From: Halalkalibacillus halophilus DSM 18494
GTDB taxonomy: Bacteria > Bacillota > Bacilli > Bacillales > Alkalibacillaceae
Assembly: GCF_000423105.1 (NCBI RefSeq)
Contig: NZ_KE383978.1
Coordinates: forward strand, 124,001 to 188,000
DNA: 64,000 nucleotides
Reading direction: 5' to 3'
Numbering within the stretch: the first letter of the stretch is position 1; every line of letters begins with the position of its first letter. Shown piece by piece: positions 8,170 through 16,991 of the stretch. The notes under the pieces are model-generated. The model saw nothing but the letters and a program-made list of their open reading frames with translations, was not told the DNA's origin and ran no database searches. The translations under genes and the position numbers were made by a program.

Positions 8170-8865
8170 TTAATTACCTGCCAAAGAGCTTAAATCATCC
8201 ATTATATAATTAGGAGGAAGGCTTAATTCGTCCTTAGTCTGTCCTGCTCGGTTCACCCAAACGGTCTGAAAGCCATAATTATTTGCACCGACTATATCCC
8301 ATCCATTGGAGGAAACAAATAATGTATCTTCAGGGTTTGTCTTCGTATCCGTTTCTACAATTTGATAAGCAGCTTTAGTAGGCTTATACTGTTTCTTTGA
8401 ATCGACGCTTAAGATGAAATCAAGTTGATCCAAGAACGCAGTACCTTGCAGTAAGCCACCTAACATGGTATTTGTCCCATTTGAAAAAACTCCAATATGA
8501 TAGCCTTTTCTCTGTAACATTTTCAACACCTCTAGCGACTCTGGAAAGGCTTCGAGTTTCATGTAGGCAGCGAACAATGTATCTTCTTGATCGGTAGAAA
8601 GTACTTCTCCAGATGCATGAACCGCATGTCTTAATGCACGTCTAGTAACGCTATCAAAACTCTCATAACGGTCGATTAATTGAAGCAAAAACATATATTC
8701 GATTTGTTTTTTTCGCCATGTATGACTAATTTCTTCTCCTTTAAGTGGAAAAAGTTGATCACAGGCCTTTTTGACAGAAGAGACATCAAATAACGTTCCA
8801 TATACATCAAAGACTATTGTTTTAATGTTAGAGTCTAAATGGAACGGGGGATTCTTTTCTTTCAT
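8170..8865 (-). CDS. HAD-superfamily hydrolase, 2-haloacid dehalogenase-like
   Basis: A 231-residue HAD protein. Motif I is VFDVYGTLFD (nucleophile Asp), motif II lies in GVFSNGTN, a lysine occurs in KKQYKPT, and motif III is VSSNGWDIVGAN. These details match type II haloacid dehalogenase-like HADs, whose real substrate is often unknown. The ATG at 8865 has a GGAGGAA site; the in-frame TTG at 8880 sits inside it. It follows the diguanylate cyclase gene by about 26 bases and may be cotranscribed with it. Confidence 0.85.
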   Translation of the reverse strand: MKEKNPPFHLDSNIKTIVFDVYGTLFDVSSVKKACDQLFPLKGEEISHTWRKKQIEYMFLLQLIDRYESFDSVTRRALRHAVHASGEVLSTDQEDTLFAAYMKLEAFPESLEVLKMLQRKGYHIGVFSNGTNTMLGGLLQGTAFLDQLDFILSVDSKKQYKPTKAAYQIVETDTKTNPEDTLFVSSNGWDIVGANNYGFQTVWVNRAGQTKDELSLPPNYIMDDLSSLAGN

Positions 8866-8891
8866 GGTTAATTCCTCCAAAGAGTTGTTCT

Positions 8892-9908
8892 TTACTTACT
8901 CCGCGACTGATCTGATGTATTACTGTATAAGGAACTTTCGTGAATTACTTTGTTCCTACCAGAATTTTTTGCTGCAAATAAGGCATTGTCAGCTTTGCGA
9001 AGAATTGATTGTTGATTGTCGTCAGAAGAGAATGTCGCAACACCACAGCTAACCGTTATTTCACATTCCCCATATGGCATTGCCATCACTTGCATTCTTA
9101 CACTCTCCGCTAAATCGACTGCGGTTTCTTCATCTGTTTCTGGCAAAATAACTGCGAATTCTTCCCCGCCGAATCGCGTGATAATATCCGTCTTCCTGAA
9201 ACCATACATCAAAAGCTTTCCGAAGAAGATGAGAATTTGATCACCTACTAAGTGGCCCCACTCATCATTTACATTTTTAAAATGATCGATGTCTAACATG
9301 ACGACAGAAAATGTTTTGGTAGAAGTCTTATGTGATTTAACTTGATCATCAAGAGATTCAATGAGTTTTCTACGATTAAATAAACCTGTTAATGTATCAT
9401 AATAAGCTATTTGTTTTAACCGCTCATTTAATTCAATTAACTCCTGTGTTTTTTCTTCATTTTCTTCTAATAAGGTTTCTAACCTCTCTAATGCAGCCTG
9501 ATTTGTAAGCAAAGACTCTTCTGTTTGTCTACTAATCGTTCGAATTTCATTTTCATACCTTATCCTTTTACTAAGTGGCATCACAACAAAGTTGATGTGT
9601 TTTTCATTACTCGAATTATTTTTCGATGCACTCATTAAAACTGGATGTGCATCTTCTGATTTTCCTTTTAAATGGATGAAAGCTTCTTGGATTTGACCAT
9701 AAACCTCGATCTGTGGGTACAGAGAAGCGTTAAAATGAAATTGGTTTGCTATGGAAAATAGTATTTCTACATGCTGTCCTTCAAGTTCATCTTTGTTGTA
9801 ACCTAACATGGTTAATAGTTCTTTATTACTATAAATGAGCTTGCCAACACTATTTATTGTGAATATGCCACAAGGTATGCGGTCCAGCTGATTACTCAAT
9901 ATTCTCAC
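8892..9908 (-). CDS. Diguanylate cyclase, PAS-GGDEF
   Basis: A 338-residue soluble protein. Residues about 8-120 form a PAS domain (GIFTINSVGKLIYSNKELL), residues 130-165 are coiled coil, and the C-terminal 165 residues are a GGDEF domain. The catalytic motif is GGEEF, and RKTD sits exactly five residues before it, so the product-inhibition I-site is intact. It should make cyclic di-GMP in response to a signal at the PAS domain. The start is either the GTG at 9908 or the TTG at 9899; the TTG has the better spacing from AAGGTGAG. Confidence 0.9.
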   Translation of the reverse strand: MRILSNQLDRIPCGIFTINSVGKLIYSNKELLTMLGYNKDELEGQHVEILFSIANQFHFNASLYPQIEVYGQIQEAFIHLKGKSEDAHPVLMSASKNNSSNEKHINFVVMPLSKRIRYENEIRTISRQTEESLLTNQAALERLETLLEENEEKTQELIELNERLKQIAYYDTLTGLFNRRKLIESLDDQVKSHKTSTKTFSVVMLDIDHFKNVNDEWGHLVGDQILIFFGKLLMYGFRKTDIITRFGGEEFAVILPETDEETAVDLAESVRMQVMAMPYGECEITVSCGVATFSSDDNQQSILRKADNALFAAKNSGRNKVIHESSLYSNTSDQSRSK

Positions 9909-10100
9909 CTTGCTTTCTAAAAAAGTGGAGGTTAATTTTTATTATATTAGTTCTTTATACCCTGTTTGATAGGATTGAAAACAATTTATTATATAGTACG
10001 TTCGACAAAAAATGCGCTTACTAATAATTTAACACGTCAACGTAATATAGCAAGATTTAAAAGTGAAAATTTTCGGAAAATTATTTAGAGGAACATAAAG

Positions 10101-10130
10101 AACCGGCTTAGGGGGATAGCTAAGCCGGTT
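10101..10130 (-). terminator. Hairpin after phoU
   Basis: An 11-bp perfect stem (AACCGGCTTAG / CTAAGCCGGTT) lies downstream of phoU on the minus strand. The following tract (CTTTATG) is only partly T-rich, so termination may be incomplete. Confidence 0.6.
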
Positions 10131-10169
10131 CCCGGGGTGATTCTATATCAATAAGGAGGTATGAGCAAT

Positions 10170-10826
10170 TTAAGTATTTAAGTCAACGTGCTTTCCTTTG
10201 ACTAAATAGATGATGCCTTCTGCGATATTCGTAATATGATCACCAGTGCGTTCTAAATAACGACTGATAAACGCCAGTTGAGTGATTGCTTCAATATCTT
10301 TTGGATTTTCAGCCATATGTTTCATTAAATTTTGGACTGTATGGCCATATTTTCGGTCGACTTGATCATCTAACTCTGCTATTTTATAGGCATATTCTAA
10401 GTCCTCTTCTACAAATGCATGTATGACTTCATCCATCATTATTTCTACATGGTTCCCAATGACGAGAACATCATTTTTATAGTCTGGTAAAGGTTCTTGA
10501 CCAATACGTTCCACAGATTTAGCGACGTTTACAGCCAAGTCACCAATTCTTTCGATATCGTTTGTGACTTTTAACGTGACAATCAATCTTCTCAAATCAG
10601 TAGCGACTGGCTGTTCCTTCGCAATAAGCCAGATGGTTGTGTCATTGATTTTGTCTTCTAGATCATTGATTTCTTTGTCGCCATCAATGACTTCTTGAGC
10701 CTTCTGTAAGTCTTGATTGTCCAATGCTTGTATTGATTTCTTTAAAGCTTGCTTTGCCAGTGTATTCATTCGCATTACTTGTTGTTTGAGTTGACTTAAT
10801 TTATATTCAAAACTTTCACGTACCAT
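10170..10826 (-). CDS. phoU: Phosphate transport regulator PhoU
   Basis: A 218-residue, all-helical protein with two PhoU repeats. Each carries the metal-binding helix pattern: TNDIERIGDLAVNVAK and RYLERTGDHITNIAEG. PhoU tunes the Pst transporter and Pho signalling. The ATG at 10826 is preferred because AAAGG is nine bases upstream; the ATG at 10835 directly follows that site. It is the last gene of the pst operon, 54 bases after pstB. Confidence 0.9.
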   Translation of the reverse strand: MVRESFEYKLSQLKQQVMRMNTLAKQALKKSIQALDNQDLQKAQEVIDGDKEINDLEDKINDTTIWLIAKEQPVATDLRRLIVTLKVTNDIERIGDLAVNVAKSVERIGQEPLPDYKNDVLVIGNHVEIMMDEVIHAFVEEDLEYAYKIAELDDQVDRKYGHTVQNLMKHMAENPKDIEAITQLAFISRYLERTGDHITNIAEGIIYLVKGKHVDLNT

Positions 10827-10880
10827 AGGAGACATCCTTTCTTGTTTCTCTGAATTGAATATCCGAATAAGAAGTACAGG

Positions 10881-11705
10881 TTAGCCGAAACGCCCTGTGA
10901 TATAGTCTTCTGTTCGCTGATCGGATGGGTTAGAGAATAAGGTTTCTGTATCGTTATATTCCACCACTTCGCCATTTAGGAAAAACGCTGTCTTGTCAGA
11001 GATACGTGCTGCTTGTTGCATGTTGTGTGTGACAATGATGATGCTATATTTTTTCTTAAGCTCTTGGACAAGCTCTTCCACTTTAGAGGTGGAAATTGGA
11101 TCAAGAGCAGAGGTTGGTTCATCCATTAAAATTACTTCTGGTTCGATTGCTAAACAACGAGCGATACATACACGCTGTTGTTGTCCACCAGATAAGCCAT
11201 ACGCGTTCTCTTTTAAGCGGTCTTTTACTTCATCCCAAATAAAAGCATCTCGTAAGCTTTTTTCTACGATTTCGTCTAATACTTTTTTGTTTTTAATTCC
11301 ATGGATTCTAGGTCCATAAGCGATATTGTCATATACAGATTTCGGGAATGGATTAGGCTTTTGAAATACCATTCCGACTTTTGTTCTTAAGTCTTCCACT
11401 TGAAAATCACGATTTAAAATATTCGTGCCATTATATTTAATGTCACCACTAGTCTTCACAATTGGAACCATTTCCACCATGCGGTTTAACGTTTTAATAA
11501 AGGTCGACTTTCCACAACCGGATGGACCGATAATAGCGGTGATCTTCTTTTCCGGTATTTGTAAATTAATGTTCTTTAATGCTTGTGTGTTCCCGTACCA
11601 CAGATTTAAATCGTTTGTTTCAAAAATAGAATTATGGCTTTCAGTGGATTGACTTTGTGCTTCATAGACTGTGTTATCTTTTCGTTCGTTTAATATTGTG
11701 TTCAT
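10881..11705 (-). CDS. pstB: Phosphate ABC importer ATP-binding protein PstB
   Basis: A 274-residue ABC ATPase. It has Walker [10 protein letters not shown], signature [16 protein letters not shown], Walker B VILMDEP and the PstB segment [18 protein letters not shown]. The ATG at 11705 has AAGGGGTG upstream, and an in-frame TTG at 11711 is less likely. It lies 15 bases after pstA in the same operon. Confidence 0.97.
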   Translation of the reverse strand: MNTILNERKDNTVYEAQSQSTESHNSIFETNDLNLWYGNTQALKNINLQIPEKKITAIIGPSGCGKSTFIKTLNRMVEMVPIVKTSGDIKYNGTNILNRDFQVEDLRTKVGMVFQKPNPFPKSVYDNIAYGPRIHGIKNKKVLDEIVEKSLRDAFIWDEVKDRLKENAYGLSGGQQQRVCIARCLAIEPEVILMDEPTSALDPISTSKVEELVQELKKKYSIIIVTHNMQQAARISDKTAFFLNGEVVEYNDTETLFSNPSDQRTEDYITGRFG

Positions 11706-11720
11706 CCCCAAACACCCCTT

Positions 11721-12605
11721 TTAAAATCTTTGTTGGTACTTGTTTCGTATAATAATTGCTGTTGAATTCAAAATGAATAACAGTAGTAATAAAATAATGA
11801 TCGTAGCGGCTGCTAAATTCGCGTATTCGCTTGTTAACGATGCATCTAGTGTCCAGTAATAAATTTGCATTGGTAAAGCTGTGAAGCGGTCGGTTAATCC
11901 TCCTGGAAATGGTATTAACAAAGCAGGGATACCGATTACTACTAGTGGAGCAGTTTCTCCAATTGCTCGAGATAATGCTAGAATTGCCCCTGTTAAAATG
12001 CTCGGGATCGCAGTTGGTAATATGATGTTTTGTACGGTTTGCCATTTTGTTGCGCCCATGCCATAGGAAGCTTCGCTTAGAAACCCTGGGACTGCTCGTA
12101 ATGCTTCCTGAGAAGCTACTATAATAATAGGAAGTACTAATAGTGACATAGTTAAGCCACCAGCAAGAACTGTGCTTCCCATTTCCATCAATCTAACGAA
12201 TAAGGTTAAACCGAGAATCCCATAAACAATAGAAGGGACCCCTGCTAGGTTAGCAATGTTGGTTTGGATCAGCTCTTGAAGCTTGCCTTTTTTCGCATAT
12301 AATTCAAGGTAAATCGCTGCTCCTATACCAATAGCCAAGGTAACTATGATCACTACAAGCATGAGCCATAAGGTACCTAGGATTGCTCCCATGATGCCGG
12401 CGTTTTCAAAATTAGTTGAAAGCGTACCAGTTAAGAAGTTCCAATCAATCCAAGCAATCCCTTGATACAAGACGCGAAAGATTAATATTGCGAGAACGAT
12501 TAACCCAAAGAGTGTAGAACCGAGAAATAGTTTCCGCATCATCTTATTTGTTGTGACACGGCGTTTCATACGTTTTTCAACTTGTGCTTGATCCATGTAA
12601 TTCAT
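11721..12605 (-). CDS. pstA: Phosphate ABC importer permease PstA
   Basis: A 294-residue permease with about six spans. It includes the PstA segment NLAGVPSIVYGILGL and the cytoplasmic loop motif EASYGMGATKWQTVQNIILP. The ATG at 12605 follows a GGGAGG site that lies inside the end of pstC. One base separates the two genes, which implies translational coupling. Confidence 0.97.
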   Translation of the reverse strand: MNYMDQAQVEKRMKRRVTTNKMMRKLFLGSTLFGLIVLAILIFRVLYQGIAWIDWNFLTGTLSTNFENAGIMGAILGTLWLMLVVIIVTLAIGIGAAIYLELYAKKGKLQELIQTNIANLAGVPSIVYGILGLTLFVRLMEMGSTVLAGGLTMSLLVLPIIIVASQEALRAVPGFLSEASYGMGATKWQTVQNIILPTAIPSILTGAILALSRAIGETAPLVVIGIPALLIPFPGGLTDRFTALPMQIYYWTLDASLTSEYANLAAATIIILLLLLFILNSTAIIIRNKYQQRF

Positions 12606-12606
12606 A

Positions 12607-13563
12607 TTAGTATTCCTCCCTAAACTTGCGTGAAATATAGCGGGCAAGTAGGTTCATGCATAGTGTCATCACGAATAATGTCATGGCAACAGCATAGATA
12701 CTGTAGTAAATAGTAGTACCTGCAGCGGCGTCTCCACTAGAAACCTCAACAATGAATGCTGTCATGGTTTGCATGGATTCGGTTACATCAAACCCAACAT
12801 TCTTCGAGCTTCCACTTGCGATCGTAACAATCATTGTCTCTCCAATTGCTCTAGATATGGCCAGCACAAAGGAGGCAATAATTCCAGAAATGGCGGCGGG
12901 GATGATCACTTTAAATGTCACTTCAAGCTTCGTTGCGCCTAAAGCTAGTGCTCCTTCACGCATTGAGTTTGGTACGCTGTTCATTGCATCCTCAGATAAA
13001 GAAGCTACCATTGGTATAATCATAATTCCCATCACAATACCTGGGCTTAATATGTTCGTAGCTTCAACACTTGGCCAGACAGCTCGTATAATCGGTGTGA
13101 CAAAGGTGAAAGCGAAAAAGCCATAGACAATCGTCGGTATACCTGCTAAAACTTCTAGCATGGGTTTTAACTTTTTTCGTAAACGCTCACTTGCATATTC
13201 GCTCAAATATATGGCGGCCATTATGCCAATAGGACCCGCTACTAATATGGCAATTAAGGTCGATAATAGCGTTCCATTGATTAACGGCAAGATTCCAAAC
13301 TCAGGATTCTGACTAAGAGGTCGTAAGGTTGTGCCTGTAAAGAAATCCACAAATGATACACGTTGGAAGAATTCGATTGTTTCAGAGAATAATGTGTAAA
13401 TGATCCCGACAGTTGTAAATACAGATACGAAAGCAAAAACAAATAGAATTCCTGGTATAATTTTGCCCATGACATGTACCAAGCTTTTTGAAGATCGCTT
13501 CTCGTTAATCAATTGTCGAACAGAGTGGGTAGAAAGCTGCTCTGACTTGGAATTGCTGGTCAT
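12607..13563 (-). CDS. pstC: Phosphate ABC importer permease PstC
   Basis: A 318-residue permease with about six spans. It has the PstC segments LAGIPTIVYGFFAF and REGALALGATKLEVTFKVII, and ends in RKFREEY. The ATG at 13563 has a perfect GGAGGTG site five bases upstream, so the longer frame to 13581 is not used. A hairpin separates it from pstS. Confidence 0.97.
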   Translation of the reverse strand: MTSNSKSEQLSTHSVRQLINEKRSSKSLVHVMGKIIPGILFVFAFVSVFTTVGIIYTLFSETIEFFQRVSFVDFFTGTTLRPLSQNPEFGILPLINGTLLSTLIAILVAGPIGIMAAIYLSEYASERLRKKLKPMLEVLAGIPTIVYGFFAFTFVTPIIRAVWPSVEATNILSPGIVMGIMIIPMVASLSEDAMNSVPNSMREGALALGATKLEVTFKVIIPAAISGIIASFVLAISRAIGETMIVTIASGSSKNVGFDVTESMQTMTAFIVEVSSGDAAAGTTIYYSIYAVAMTLFVMTLCMNLLARYISRKFREEY

Positions 13564-13592
13564 ATGGACACCTCCAATCAAAAAAATAAGGG

Positions 13593-13617
13593 GGATGAGA
13601 GGAAATCCCTCTCATCC
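13593..13617 (-). terminator. Hairpin between pstS and pstC (attenuator)
   Basis: A 10-bp perfect stem (GGATGAGAGG / CCTCTCATCC) is followed on the minus strand by CCCTTATTTTTTT. Lying between the binding-protein gene and the permease gene, it probably ends most transcripts after pstS, which would give the usual excess of PstS. That role is inference. Confidence 0.75.
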
Positions 13618-13624
13618 ATTGTTA

Positions 13625-14650
13625 TTATTGAATATTTTCTATTTCGGATTTAATTTCATCTGCTTCTTCATCAGGGATAGGAGCAAATCCGGTTTCTCCT
13701 GCGAAATCATTTACTGCATCCATAACATACGTCGCGTAGTCTAAAACTGCTTCGTTCTCACTTGCATGGTTTACATTTAAATAAGTGAACACTGGACGAG
13801 TGAAGTTTGCATAATCTCCATCTTCTGCGATCGTGTCTAGAGATGGTTCAACTGGTCCGTCGCCAAAGTCAATGTTTACAGCTTTTACTTGCTCTTGGTT
13901 GTTATCGTAGTAGCCAAAGCCGAAAAATCCGATTCCATTGACATCTTCAGATACTAAAGTTACTAGTGTAGAATATTCTTGCTGTAGGTTTACATCTTCT
14001 TTTAAGTCTTGTTCTTCTAAAATTACTTCATAAAAGAATTCATATGTTCCGTGGTTTTCATTAGGTCCATACGTGTTAATCTTTTCATCAGGCCAATCAG
14101 AGTTGATGTCTGACCAGTTTTCTATATCACTATCTGCTAAGAAAATGTCGATAATATCTTCTTCCGTCATTTCGGTTGCCCAGTCGTTATCCGGGTGAAT
14201 GACCATTGTTAGTCCATCTAACGCTACTTTCATTTCTTGAATATCGATTCCTAACTCTTCTGCCTTTTCAAGTTCTTCGTCTTTTATTTCACGTGAAGCG
14301 TTGTTAAAGTTCGTACCATTTTCAGCTAAAAATCTTTCAAAACCAGCACTTGTACCTGCACGACTAACTTCTACAGAAACACCTTGTTGTTCATTAACCA
14401 TGTACTCTTCAGCTAATCTTGCCATAAGCGGGTAAACAGTTCCGGAGCCGTCAATGATGACGCTACCTTCAAGGTCTTCGTTTTCAGAAGTGGTTTCTTC
14501 GTCTTCAGAAGAACTTTCTTCATTACTGCTTTCGTCCGTTGTTTCCTCGTCAGCTGCACTGCTATCTTCGCCTTCATCATCACCACATGCTGCTAGGAAC
14601 ATGAGTAACACTAAACTGAGCAATACTAAAATCGATCCGAACTTTTTCAC
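13625..14650 (-). CDS. pstS: Phosphate-binding lipoprotein PstS
   Basis: A 341-residue lipoprotein with lipobox FLAACG, followed by an acidic, serine-rich linker to about residue 60. The binding domain has the family segments DGSGTVYPLM, RAGTSAGFERF and NENHGTYEFFYE. The start is a GTG with GGGGGAG six bases upstream. It is the first gene of pstSCAB-phoU, behind PhoP boxes. The acidic linker fits a salt-adapted cell surface. Confidence 0.95.
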   Translation of the reverse strand: MKKFGSILVLLSLVLLMFLAACGDDEGEDSSAADEETTDESSNEESSSEDEETTSENEDLEGSVIIDGSGTVYPLMARLAEEYMVNEQQGVSVEVSRAGTSAGFERFLAENGTNFNNASREIKDEELEKAEELGIDIQEMKVALDGLTMVIHPDNDWATEMTEEDIIDIFLADSDIENWSDINSDWPDEKINTYGPNENHGTYEFFYEVILEEQDLKEDVNLQQEYSTLVTLVSEDVNGIGFFGFGYYDNNQEQVKAVNIDFGDGPVEPSLDTIAEDGDYANFTRPVFTYLNVNHASENEAVLDYATYVMDAVNDFAGETGFAPIPDEEADEIKSEIENIQ

Positions 14651-14694
14651 TTAAAACTCCCCCTTGGTAGGTTTTCAAATTTGATTACACTCTC

Positions 14695-14760
14695 ATCATA
14701 AAGTGCAGCTAGGCGTATGTCTGTAAAGCTAACGTAAAGATATCGTTAAGAAATTGTAAA
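14695..14760 (-). promoter_or_regulatory. PhoP box array and -10 element of the pst operon
   Basis: Read on the minus strand, four TTTACA-like hexamers occur: TTTACA (14760-14755), TTAACG (14749-14744), TTTACG (14738-14733) and TTTACA (14727-14722). Each starts exactly 11 bases after the last. This is the spacing of PhoP direct repeats (TTAACA consensus) in Bacillus. A TATGAT -10 element lies at 14700-14695, and there is no good -35, as is usual for PhoP-dependent promoters. Confidence 0.9.
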
Positions 14761-14801
14761 TTGCTTATATGGCAAGGGTTAAAGGGGGATGTTAAAAAGA
14801 A

Positions 14802-14827
14802 AAACGACGCACAATTTGTCGTCGTTT
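14802..14827 (-). terminator. Intrinsic terminator after the SMR-SMR-MFS operon
   Basis: An 8-bp perfect stem (AAACGACG / CGTCGTTT) is followed on the minus strand by TTCTTTTT. Confidence 0.8.
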
Positions 14828-14859
14828 GAAGTGTTTAAGTGTTATAGGTTCATATTTTT

Positions 14860-16053
14860 CTATATTTTTTCTTCTTCTGTTTCCTCAGGTATTTTCTTTT
14901 GGAGGATTCCAAGAATGGTTACTGTAATGTATGGGATGACTAGTAAAACTATCAAAATAGTAAATAAAATGAACATCGGATAATGATCGGCAATCAACCC
15001 TCCGAATGCAGGTCCGATCATCCTACCACTGGTTCCTACACTATTAATAATTCCTTGGTAAAATCCTTGCCTTCCTTTAGGCGCAAGAGACGCTGCAATG
15101 GTTGGGACAGCTGGCCAGACGAACATTTCACCTAAGGTTAAAATCACCATCCCCGTTGCGAAATCGAGAAACGTTTCTGCTTGGAGTAGATACGTAAATG
15201 ATAAGATGAAAATGGTGTTCCCGATTAATATTTGTATTTTAGGCGAGGTAACATAAGTCGTGACAAATTTAACAAGTGGCTGCCCGGCAATAATTAGAAA
15301 GCCATTAATCGTCCACAATATACTATACTGATTAATTTCGATTCCAAGGTCCTGTGTGTATGCCGCAATAGTAGATTGCCACTGGACATAGGCGACCCAA
15401 GCCAGGAAGAAACCAATACTTAAAACAAGAAGTGCTACAAACGATTGCTTGTTTTTAATTTTCACACCTTGGCTTAAGACAGTAGAATAGGAGCGTGTTT
15501 CTACTTTTTGATCCATTGGTTTAAAGGTAAAGAAGACTAATATGTAAAAACAAGCGAAAAGTGTTGCGTTCGCAATAAATATGTAAGAAAACGAATAGTA
15601 TGCAATAAACCCGCCCATGGATGCTCCTAGTGCAACTCCCATGTTTTGTGCAACGTAAATAGCATTGAATGGCTTCCTACCACCTTCTGGCCAAATAGAA
15701 GCTGCGAGTGCGTACATAGCTGGAACAATTACTCCAGAGCCAAACCCCATCGTGATTAATAAAATGGAATAGGGAAGGAGACTGTGGAATTGTGTGAGCA
15801 TAAGCGCGGAGAGGAGGGTAACACTTCCTCCTGTAAGCATCGTACGGTACCCACCGAGTCGGTCAAATAGAGTGCCCCCGACTAGATTGCCGATAATCGC
15901 TGCCCCTTGATTTAGTAGTAAAATCATTCCGGCAAATGCAAGTGTCCGCTCCAATTCGTTATGCATATAGATTGTATTTAATGGCCAAATGAACGAAGCC
16001 CCAGTAACATTTATAGCCATAGCTAGTATGAGTAATTTAATTTGTTTTGGCAT
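14860..16053 (-). CDS. MFS transporter in the guanidine-riboswitch operon
   Basis: A 397-residue major facilitator with about 12 spans. The loop 2-3 motif is GGTLFDRLGGYRTML, and the helix 11-12 region resembles drug exporters of the YttB type. Only 15 bases separate its ATG (site AAGGTGATC) from the stop of the SMR gene upstream, with no room for a promoter or terminator. It should therefore be read from the guanidine-I riboswitch as the third gene. The substrate is unknown; export of guanidine-related compounds or another drug is inference. Confidence 0.85.
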   Translation of the reverse strand: MPKQIKLLILAMAINVTGASFIWPLNTIYMHNELERTLAFAGMILLLNQGAAIIGNLVGGTLFDRLGGYRTMLTGGSVTLLSALMLTQFHSLLPYSILLITMGFGSGVIVPAMYALAASIWPEGGRKPFNAIYVAQNMGVALGASMGGFIAYYSFSYIFIANATLFACFYILVFFTFKPMDQKVETRSYSTVLSQGVKIKNKQSFVALLVLSIGFFLAWVAYVQWQSTIAAYTQDLGIEINQYSILWTINGFLIIAGQPLVKFVTTYVTSPKIQILIGNTIFILSFTYLLQAETFLDFATGMVILTLGEMFVWPAVPTIAASLAPKGRQGFYQGIINSVGTSGRMIGPAFGGLIADHYPMFILFTILIVLLVIPYITVTILGILQKKIPEETEEEKI

Positions 16054-16068
16054 GTGATCACCTTGTTT

Positions 16069-16383
16069 CTATGAAATAAATTTGAGTCCAACTGTCGCGG
16101 CAATGATACAGAAAATGAACAATATACGTAAACGTGAAGCGGGTTCGTTAAATAGTAGAATACCCATGATTGTCACGCCCACTGTACCGATTCCAGTCCA
16201 TACAGGATAAGCAATGCTCATCGCAAGTTCTTCCATAGAAAAAGATAATAAAGTGAAGCTAAGAATGAAAGAACCTCCAAGTAATATAAAGGATGTGAAA
16301 TTCCGATGTTTATGAAGGTGGTTGATGGATAACACTCCAACCATTTCAAAGATGCCAGCAAAAATAAGTGCAGTCCAGTACAT
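16069..16383 (-). CDS. SMR-family exporter subunit, probable guanidinium exporter (second of pair)
   Basis: A 104-residue, four-span small multidrug resistance protein with the essential membrane glutamate at residue 13 (AGIFEMVGV). Its ATG overlaps the stop of the preceding SMR gene (TAATG). Paired SMR proteins under a guanidine-I riboswitch, such as YkkC/YkkD, are heteromeric guanidinium exporters. The assignment rests on that pairing and on the riboswitch upstream. Confidence 0.9.
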   Translation of the reverse strand: MYWTALIFAGIFEMVGVLSINHLHKHRNFTSFILLGGSFILSFTLLSFSMEELAMSIAYPVWTGIGTVGVTIMGILLFNEPASRLRILFIFCIIAATVGLKFIS

Positions 16384-16718
16384 TATACTTCACTCCTTTC
16401 TAGTCGTTCAGAAACTAGTTTCAATCCAATAATTCCTATTAATAAAAGGATAATGAAAACTAATTTTTCCCACTGAAATGGCACGCCGAAAAACAAGATT
16501 TCTATTACTACGGTTCCTGCAGCGCCAATCCCAACAAATACGGCATAAGCTGTTCCAACAGGTAAGATTTTGGAAGCCATGATTAATAAATAAAAGCTAA
16601 TAATGATCGCAAGCGAAGTTGCAATCCATTCTGGAAAGGTAGAAGCATGCTTCAAACCCACTACCCATAAAATTTCAAAAAATGCTCCAACGAACACTTT
16701 AATCCAAGCAAGTTGCAT
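16383..16718 (-). CDS. SMR-family exporter subunit, probable guanidinium exporter (first of pair)
   Basis: A 111-residue, four-span SMR protein when started at the ATG at 16718, which has AAAGGAG upstream. The longer frame to 16766 would run into the riboswitch terminator. The essential membrane glutamate is in GAFFEILWV. It is the first gene after the guanidine-I riboswitch and is translationally coupled to the second SMR gene. The likely role is proton-driven guanidinium export in the cytoplasmic membrane. Confidence 0.9.
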   Translation of the reverse strand: MQLAWIKVFVGAFFEILWVVGLKHASTFPEWIATSLAIIISFYLLIMASKILPVGTAYAVFVGIGAAGTVVIEILFFGVPFQWEKLVFIILLLIGIIGLKLVSERLERSEV

Positions 16719-16740
16719 TTTCTCATCTCCTTTTATCCAT

Positions 16741-16860
16741 AAAAAAATCCGCGAAATGAAGTGCATTCATCTCCCGGGCTTTTGTCCCTCCGTGTCACAG
16801 GAATCCTGTGTGTTTTCTCTCGGACCTGACCAAACAGAAATTTGCGGAACCCTAGAAAAC
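16741..16860 (-). promoter_or_regulatory. Guanidine-I (ykkC) riboswitch with overlapping terminator
   Basis: On the minus strand the conserved ykkC aptamer blocks occur in order: CTAGGGTTCCGC, GGTCCGAGAG, ACACGGAGGGACAAAAG and CCCGGGAGA (aptamer 16855 down to 16770). The last block is also the 5' arm of a terminator: CCGGGAGATGAA pairs with TTCATTTCGCGG (11 of 12 pairs, loop of five bases), followed by ATTTTTTT. Guanidine binding would hold this block in the aptamer and prevent termination, so the switch turns expression on. Confidence 0.95.
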
Positions 16861-16991
16861 ATTTCTTATGAAATTAATAATAGTTTATCACGCAATCGTC
16901 GAAAATCCAACTAGACATTTTACACATGGAAGTGATATGTGTGGTAAAATGCTTAAAGTATTAGTTTGTAAAAGGTAGCGGGGGAGAAGCA

